DNA of 64,000 nucleotides, taken from positions 62,001 through 126,000 of the forward strand of contig NZ_JAHVIT010000002.1 in assembly GCF_019801605.1 (NCBI RefSeq). Direction: 5' to 3'. The number at the start of each line of letters is the position of its first letter. Position 1 is the first letter of the stretch. Under the pieces are notes generated by a model. It worked only from the letters and a program-made list of their open reading frames with translations, was not told the DNA's origin and did no database searches. The DNA comes from Maritimibacter alkaliphilus. Its GTDB lineage: Bacteria; Pseudomonadota; Alphaproteobacteria; Rhodobacterales; Rhodobacteraceae. Made by a program: the position numbers and the translations under genes. This document shows, piece by piece, positions 59,380 to 64,000 of this stretch.

Positions 59380-61014
59380 TCAGCGCAGGACCTTCTCCTT
59401 CGGCCAGCTGACGTTGCTCTGCAACGTGACTTCGGCGCTCTCGCCGGCGGGCAGGTCGATGTCCCAGCCCAGCAGGCCGCGCCGTCCGTCCATGTCCTGC
59501 CGTGCGGGCGCAGGCTGCGCCTCCCAGGTGATCTTCACGTCGTCCTGCTCCGAGTAGGGCACCCGGTCGGTCAGCTCGACCGTCCAGTCCCGTGGCGTGA
59601 GGTTGCGCAGGGTGATCGTCACGGCCTCGTCCCGGCCATTCGCCCGCGAGACGAAGCCGCGCCCGCCCTCGCTGCGCCCCTCGATGACGCGCTCAAGCCG
59701 CAGGCCGTCGATCGGGCCGAAGCCCAGTTCCACCTCGTCGCCCGCCGCCACGAGGTCGAGCCAGTTCTGACCGACGAAGGCCCCGTCGACATAGAAATCG
59801 GCCCGGTCCGTGGGGGCGAGGATCTCGCCCGAGGTATTGGTGACCCGCGCCATCAGGTAGGCCGTCGCATCCAGCCGCGGCACCGCCCCGGCATAGACCT
59901 CGGGCGTCATGTCGAGCCGATCCAGCGCCAGCCGCAGGTTGTCGGCCCCGCTGGCGATATCCACCGGCTGCGGATAGCTGTACTGCATCGTCAGACCGTC
60001 GTAGCTGCCCGCGGCGGCCATCTCAGCCATCACCGGGGCAGGTGCTGCGTCCAGCATCTTCATGCTGCCCGCCGAGGCAGCCCGCGCCACCTGCTCCGGA
60101 TCCTGCGCCCAGAGACGCTCCGGCGTCAGGTAGCCCGGTGCCGACTGCCCGGAGGGCCGGCTGGTCGAGAGGACCAGTTGCACGCCGTCCCAGTTCTCGC
60201 CCGTGTCCTGCCGCACGTAGGCTGCCCGCTCCACCTCCAGCGCGGGGCTGTCCCCGGTGGTCAGGTGAAAGCCATAGGCCGGCTGCCAGCCCGCCTGCGC
60301 CGTGGTATAGGTCAGCTCAAGCACGCCCTCCGACGGCGCACCCGCCTCCAGCGCCACGGTCAGGTAGGTCCGGTCCTCGCGCTCCGTCTCCAGCGCCGCC
60401 AGCGCCTGCCGGGCATCCTCCAGCGCCTCGCGGTCCTCCGTCATGTCCCGCTCGGCCGCAGCAGCGCGCTGCTCGGCCGCCTGTGCCGCCTGCGCGGCGC
60501 TCAGGACCTCTTCGCCGACCATCTGCGACAGCGCCCGCAGCGCCTCGATCCCCGAGGCGCCGATGCCGTCGGCCTGTCCCAGACCGGTCAGGAAGGCGAT
60601 CCGCGCCTGCGCCGCGCGCGCCTCCAGCCGGATCGTCTCCACCGCGTCCTCGCGGCCCCGGACCACGGTCTCCAGCCGCTCTACCTCGGCCTTGGCGGCG
60701 GCCAGCGCCGCGCTGTCCTCGGTGGTGCGCGGCGGCACAAGGTCGCTGCGATAGCTGAGCGCGCCGAGGGTCACCTCGCCCGCACCGGTCAGCCGCGCCT
60801 GCAAGCCCGCCGCGATCTCGGGGATCTCGGCCACGATCAGGCGATGGCTGCCCGCGGGCACGGAATAGGGGATGGCCCGCGTAATGCTGGCCCCGTCCGG
60901 ATAGACGGTCACACCACCGATGGCGCCGGAGACGGAAAAATCCTCCGCCAGCGCGGTAAGGGGAAACATCAGGGGCAGGGGCAAAACCAGGGGCAAAATC
61001 AGAAACGAACGCAT
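59380..61014 (-). CDS. DUF4139 (mucoidy inhibitor A-like) exported protein
   Basis: A 544-residue protein with an N-terminal signal peptide (ends TALA). The N-terminal beta-rich part starts VTVYPDGASITRAI, followed by a coiled coil (about residues 105-190) and a DUF4139 C-terminal domain with YTTAQAGWQPAYGF and WDGVQLVLSTSRPSG. This matches the MuiA-like family, of unknown activity, thought to act at the cell surface. The ATG at 61014 has GAGAGG at six bases. Confidence 0.82.
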   Translation of the reverse strand: MRSFLILPLVLPLPLMFPLTALAEDFSVSGAIGGVTVYPDGASITRAIPYSVPAGSHRLIVAEIPEIAAGLQARLTGAGEVTLGALSYRSDLVPPRTTEDSAALAAAKAEVERLETVVRGREDAVETIRLEARAAQARIAFLTGLGQADGIGASGIEALRALSQMVGEEVLSAAQAAQAAEQRAAAAERDMTEDREALEDARQALAALETEREDRTYLTVALEAGAPSEGVLELTYTTAQAGWQPAYGFHLTTGDSPALEVERAAYVRQDTGENWDGVQLVLSTSRPSGQSAPGYLTPERLWAQDPEQVARAASAGSMKMLDAAPAPVMAEMAAAGSYDGLTMQYSYPQPVDIASGADNLRLALDRLDMTPEVYAGAVPRLDATAYLMARVTNTSGEILAPTDRADFYVDGAFVGQNWLDLVAAGDEVELGFGPIDGLRLERVIEGRSEGGRGFVSRANGRDEAVTITLRNLTPRDWTVELTDRVPYSEQDDVKITWEAQPAPARQDMDGRRGLLGWDIDLPAGESAEVTLQSNVSWPKEKVLR

Positions 61015-61154
61015 GACGACCTCTCCATCAGGGTAACGGCCAGCCTTCCGCCGCCACCGCATCACAAGCAAATGACCTTTTTGTGGGAGTCCCCCGTGCC
61101 CCGGTCAACTGCCCCCCTGCGGCCCCAGCGTCACCCGGCGAGAAACCACCCACC

Positions 61155-61225
61155 CCATCCACTGTTCCGAAATATCCTCGGGGGGAGGCGCGTCAGCGCC
61201 CGGGGGGCAGACAGCCCCCCTCCCC
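61155..61225 (-). repeat. Structured intergenic repeat, copy 5 (after asd)
   Basis: On the minus strand GGGAGGGGGGCTGTCTG is followed by a C-run, the hairpin GGCGC-TGAC-GCGCC, CTCCCCCCGAGGATATTT and the alternative tail GGAACAGTGGATGG. It follows the asd terminator in the same direction. Confidence 0.88.
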
Positions 61226-61239
61226 GCCCGCGGCACGCG

Positions 61240-61268
61240 AAAAGGGCGGCGCAATGCGCCGCCCTTTC
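61240..61268 (-). terminator. Rho-independent terminator after asd
   Basis: On the minus strand AAAGGGCGGCGCA pairs with TGCGCCGCCCTTTT, 32 bases after the asd stop. The stem is long and almost perfect, with A/T ends that could act in both directions. Confidence 0.85.
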
Positions 61269-61299
61269 CTCAAATCTTGCAGAGAACCGATCCCGCGGA

Positions 61300-62322
61300 T
61301 CAGCCCTTCTTGAGCACCCGCTTGCCCAGCGTCTCGGCGATCTGGACCGCGTTCAGGGCCGCGCCCTTGCGCAGGTTGTCCGAAACGCACCAGAAGTTCA
61401 GACCATTGTCGATGGTGCTGTCCTGACGGATGCGGCTGATGAAGGTGGCGTAGTCGCCGACGCATTCGATCGGGGTGACGTAGCCACCGTCCTCGCGCTT
61501 GTCGATCACCATGATGCCGGGGGCCTCGCGCAGGATGTCGCGGGCCTCGTCTTCGTCGAGGAACTCCTCGGTCTCGATGTTGATCGATTCCGAGTGGCCG
61601 ACGAAGACCGGCACGCGCACGCAGGTCGCGGTGACCTTGATGGACGGGTCCACGATCTTCTTGGTCTCGGCGACCATCTTCCACTCTTCCTTGGTCGAGC
61701 CGTCTTCCATGAAGACGTCGATATGCGGAATCACGTTGAAGGCGATCTGCTTGGTGAACTTCTTGGGCTCATATTCCGAGGTCGGGTTGTAGATCGACTT
61801 GGTCTGATCCCAGAGCTCGTCGATGCCTTCCTTGCCCGAGCCGGAGACCGACTGGTAGGTCGAGACCACGACGCGCTTGATCTTGGCCCGGTCGTGCAGC
61901 GGCTTCAGCGCCACGACCATCTGCGCGGTCGAGCAGTTCGGGTTCGCGATGATGTTCTTCTTGGCGTAGCCGTCCACGGCCTCGGGGTTCACTTCCGGAA
62001 CCACCAGCGGCACGTCGGGGTCGTAGCGGTAGAGCGACGAGTTGTCGATCACCACGCAGCCCGCGGCGGCGGCCTTCGGCGCATATTCCTTCGTCGGGCC
62101 CGAGCCCACGGCGAAGAGCGCGATATCCCAGCCGGTGAAGTCGAAGGTATCCAGGTCCTGGGTCTTCAGTGTCTTCTCGCCAAAGCTGACTTCGGTGCCA
62201 AGCGACCTGCGCGAAGCAAGTACGGCGATTTCGTCGACGGGGAATTCCCGCTCGGCGAGGATGTTCAGCATTTCGCGGCCCACGTTACCCGTGGCACCTG
62301 CGACGACGACTTTGTAGCCCAT
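61300..62322 (-). CDS. asd: Aspartate-semialdehyde dehydrogenase
   Basis: Reduces aspartyl phosphate to aspartate semialdehyde, feeding lysine, threonine, methionine and ectoine synthesis; 340 residues. The nucleotide motif VVVAGATGNVGREML is at the start, the active cysteine lies in NPNCSTAQMVVAL, and the late HSESINIETEE region is typical. The ATG at 62322 has AGGAG upstream. It is followed by a strong terminator. Confidence 0.93.
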   Translation of the reverse strand: MGYKVVVAGATGNVGREMLNILAEREFPVDEIAVLASRRSLGTEVSFGEKTLKTQDLDTFDFTGWDIALFAVGSGPTKEYAPKAAAAGCVVIDNSSLYRYDPDVPLVVPEVNPEAVDGYAKKNIIANPNCSTAQMVVALKPLHDRAKIKRVVVSTYQSVSGSGKEGIDELWDQTKSIYNPTSEYEPKKFTKQIAFNVIPHIDVFMEDGSTKEEWKMVAETKKIVDPSIKVTATCVRVPVFVGHSESINIETEEFLDEDEARDILREAPGIMVIDKREDGGYVTPIECVGDYATFISRIRQDSTIDNGLNFWCVSDNLRKGAALNAVQIAETLGKRVLKKG

Positions 62323-62526
62323 CTGGATAGACTCCTTTCGCATTGGGACGCGGGTCTATACCGCGAAGGCGCCAGTGAAGGAAGGGCGCATCGCGGGACC
62401 CACGCATGTAGAGAGAAGCGCGGGGGGCCAGCCCCCCGCACCTCCCGGGATGTTCGAGGCAAGAAAATGGACCGGTGGGGTGCAAAGTCAAATCGGGGGG
62501 CCCGGGCCGTCCCACGGATCGGCCCC

Positions 62527-63696
62527 TCAGTCCGTCCGGTCGCGCGCCAGCAGGTAGATCGCCAGCGCCAGTGCCAACAGCCCCGCGTAAAGCAGCAGCA
62601 CCGGCTGGAAGGCGGCCTCGGGCGGGGTGATCCCGGGGCTGTAGAGCCGGCCGCTGGCGACCTGCGTCAGCCCGACGGTGCCGATGGCCAGCAGGTTCAG
62701 CAGCGCCACGCCCCGCCCGGCGAGATGATCGGGCACGAAGGCGCGGCCATGGGCCATGACCAGCGGGTAGGAGGCGGCGCAGAGCCCCAGCAGGGCAAAG
62801 AGCGCCGTGGTGGCCCAGACCCCCATGGGCGGCAGCAGGATCAGCGCCACGAGCGCCAGAAGCGCGCCCGCGTTGCCGGTGAAGATCACCCACTTCCGGG
62901 TGCCGAACCAGCGGTCCGCCGGCCCGTAGGCGAAGCTGCCCGCGATCATCGCCAGCCCCATGGCCGTGGCGGCCCAGCCCACGGTCGCGGGGTCCGCCCC
63001 GTAGGTCTCGCGCAGGTAGGGCCCGATCCAGAGGCCCCGGACCCCGGCGGCGGGGGCGTAATTCGCGATGGCGATGGGAAACACCAGCCAGAGCGCGGGG
63101 ATCCGGAACAGGTCGAGGAAGGAGCCCCCCGTGCCCTGCTGCGCGGGCGGCGGATCCTTCACCAGCACCCCTATGCCAAGCGCGGTCAGGGCGCTGACCG
63201 CGGCCAGCACCCACATGGTCGCGCGCCAGCCGATCGTCTCGGCCGCGGCAGTCACCGGCATTGCGGCAAAGAGGTTGCCCAGCGTCCCGATCCCCAGCAC
63301 CGCCGCGGCGAGCGAGGCGAAGAGCGCGGGCGGATAGACCCGGGCGAAGATGTAGTAGGCCGCCATCAGCACCGGCGCACAGCCGACCCCCAGCAGCGCC
63401 ATGGCGAGCGAGACATGCCAGGGCGCCTGCGCCACGGCAAAGACCAGCGCCCCGCCCCCGCCGCCCACCAGCAGCAGGACCGAGGCCGTGCGCCGGGGCC
63501 CGACCCGGTCCAGCGCGGAGCCTACCGGCACCTGCATCGCCGCGAAGACCAGGAACCAGAGCCCCGAGGCCAGGGCCAGGTCCTCGGGCCCCGCGCCGAT
63601 GTCCTCGGCCAGCGGGCCCGTCAGCACCGCAAGGAACGTGCGGTAGAACTGGCTCAGCACATAGGCGAAGCACAGCAGGGCTAATCCGATACGCAT
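62527..63696 (-). CDS. MFS transporter
   Basis: A 389-residue inner-membrane protein with twelve predicted segments. The first loop carries AMQVPVGSALDRVGPRRTAS, the family motif between helices 2 and 3, and a second-half copy is seen in DRWFGTRKW. The substrate is unknown. It lies 48 bases after the permease gene that runs off the right edge, on the same strand. Confidence 0.82.
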   Translation of the reverse strand: MRIGLALLCFAYVLSQFYRTFLAVLTGPLAEDIGAGPEDLALASGLWFLVFAAMQVPVGSALDRVGPRRTASVLLLVGGGGGALVFAVAQAPWHVSLAMALLGVGCAPVLMAAYYIFARVYPPALFASLAAAVLGIGTLGNLFAAMPVTAAAETIGWRATMWVLAAVSALTALGIGVLVKDPPPAQQGTGGSFLDLFRIPALWLVFPIAIANYAPAAGVRGLWIGPYLRETYGADPATVGWAATAMGLAMIAGSFAYGPADRWFGTRKWVIFTGNAGALLALVALILLPPMGVWATTALFALLGLCAASYPLVMAHGRAFVPDHLAGRGVALLNLLAIGTVGLTQVASGRLYSPGITPPEAAFQPVLLLYAGLLALALAIYLLARDRTD

Positions 63697-63744
63697 GATC
63701 TTCCTCCCGCGCCCCTCCGGTCCCCCGGCGGGCGCGTTCCTCCT

Positions 63745-64000
63745 CTATCTCCCGTCGCGCAGCCTTCCCACGATTCCGGTCGGAAAGAAATAGACCGAGA
63801 GGATGAAGAGCAGCCCGAGCCAGAGCAGCCAGCGGTCGGGCGAGAGCAGCGCGGGCAGGATCGGAAGCCCCTCGAAGGCGCCCGCGGCCAGACCCATCAG
63901 CTCCTGCAGGTAGTTCTGCGCCACGACGAAGAGCGTGGCCCCCAGCACGGCGCCATAGATCGTGCCCATGCCCCCGATGACGACCATCAGCAGGATATCC
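63745..64000 (-). CDS. Branched-chain amino acid ABC transporter permease, C-terminal part (partial)
   Basis: Runs off the right edge; only the last 84 residues are visible. It contains the LivM motif VVIGGMGTIYGAVLGATLFV, a conserved cytoplasmic loop, followed by two membrane segments. It belongs to a second Liv-type importer, separate from the one at the left edge. Confidence 0.82.
   Translation of the reverse strand, partial: DILLMVVIGGMGTIYGAVLGATLFVVAQNYLQELMGLAAGAFEGLPILPALLSPDRWLLWLGLLFILSVYFFPTGIVGRLRDGR

Noticed and set aside
59329-63684. A 1,451-codon open frame on the plus strand
   Set aside because: It runs antisense across the DUF4139, asd and MFS genes and has low-complexity Arg/His/Gly/Gln-rich translation. 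It is a shadow caused by GC-rich codon use in the real genes.

Overview
The window is ordinary chromosome of a GC-rich alphaproteobacterium of the family Rhodobacteraceae (Rhodobacter/Roseobacter group). The main evidence is the rpoE-chrR singlet-oxygen pair, the petP-petR regulator pair, the xseB-ispA-dxs operon, a FYDLN-motif protein beside tRNA-Ala, and strongly GC-biased codon use. I see no prophage, transposase, CRISPR array or integrase. Species cannot be fixed from the sequence alone.

Layout. 0-2 kb: the end of a branched-chain amino acid importer (livM'-livG-livF). 2-9 kb: a putrescine uptake and catabolism locus, with minus-strand potF-potG-potH-potI and a PuuB-like oxidase divergent from a putrescine-type aminotransferase. 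9-11.6 kb: a small regulator plus membrane-protein pair, a Crp/Fnr regulator, and a divergent degenerate receiver protein. 11.6-19.5 kb: an ArgE-like deacylase and an ectoine-hydrolase (DoeA/EutD)-like enzyme, divergent from a five-gene ABC importer operon (ATPase, binding protein, DUF1330, two permeases). 19.5-28 kb: App1-type phosphatase, proC, ilvE, petP-petR, a phosphotransferase-family protein and the isoprenoid operon xseB-ispA-dxs. 28-34.8 kb: exoD-like, an SDR, amn, HU, an EamA transporter, a GST and aroC. 35-39 kb: a TPP riboswitch followed by thiB-thiP-thiQ, then a convergent GntR regulator. 39-46 kb: a YgjP-like metallopeptidase, a FYDLN protein, tRNA-Ala(GGC), LysR, a class A penicillin-binding protein, and glnK-amtB. 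46.7-50.8 kb: a rhodanese and persulfide-dioxygenase-like pair, urate hydroxylase, and rpoE-chrR. 51-54 kb: mutL-rmuC. 54.4-57.3 kb: an FAD oxidoreductase-DUF1365-SDR operon. 57.5-64 kb: DUF3775, a small four-helix-like protein, beta carbonic anhydrase, a DUF4139 protein, asd, an MFS transporter and the start of a second Liv-type permease.

The genes form several functional units: three or more importers for nitrogen-containing solutes, each near matching catabolic enzymes; nitrogen sensing (glnK-amtB); thiamine salvage under a riboswitch; and a singlet-oxygen regulon. The rpoE-chrR operon and the FAD-DUF1365-SDR operon carry near-identical candidate sigma-E promoters (GATCC, 18 bases, TACA).

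The most unusual signals are non-coding. First, a roughly 70-base intergenic element occurs five times, with invariant G/C-run flanks and a central hairpin whose two arms change together between copies. Second, a family of perfect A+T-rich palindromes built on GAAAATTC/GAATTTTC occurs in five arrays. A third notable point is that the degenerate residues of LivF (Walker A Lys to Arg) and LivG (signature LPYADQ) would fall in the same composite ATP site.
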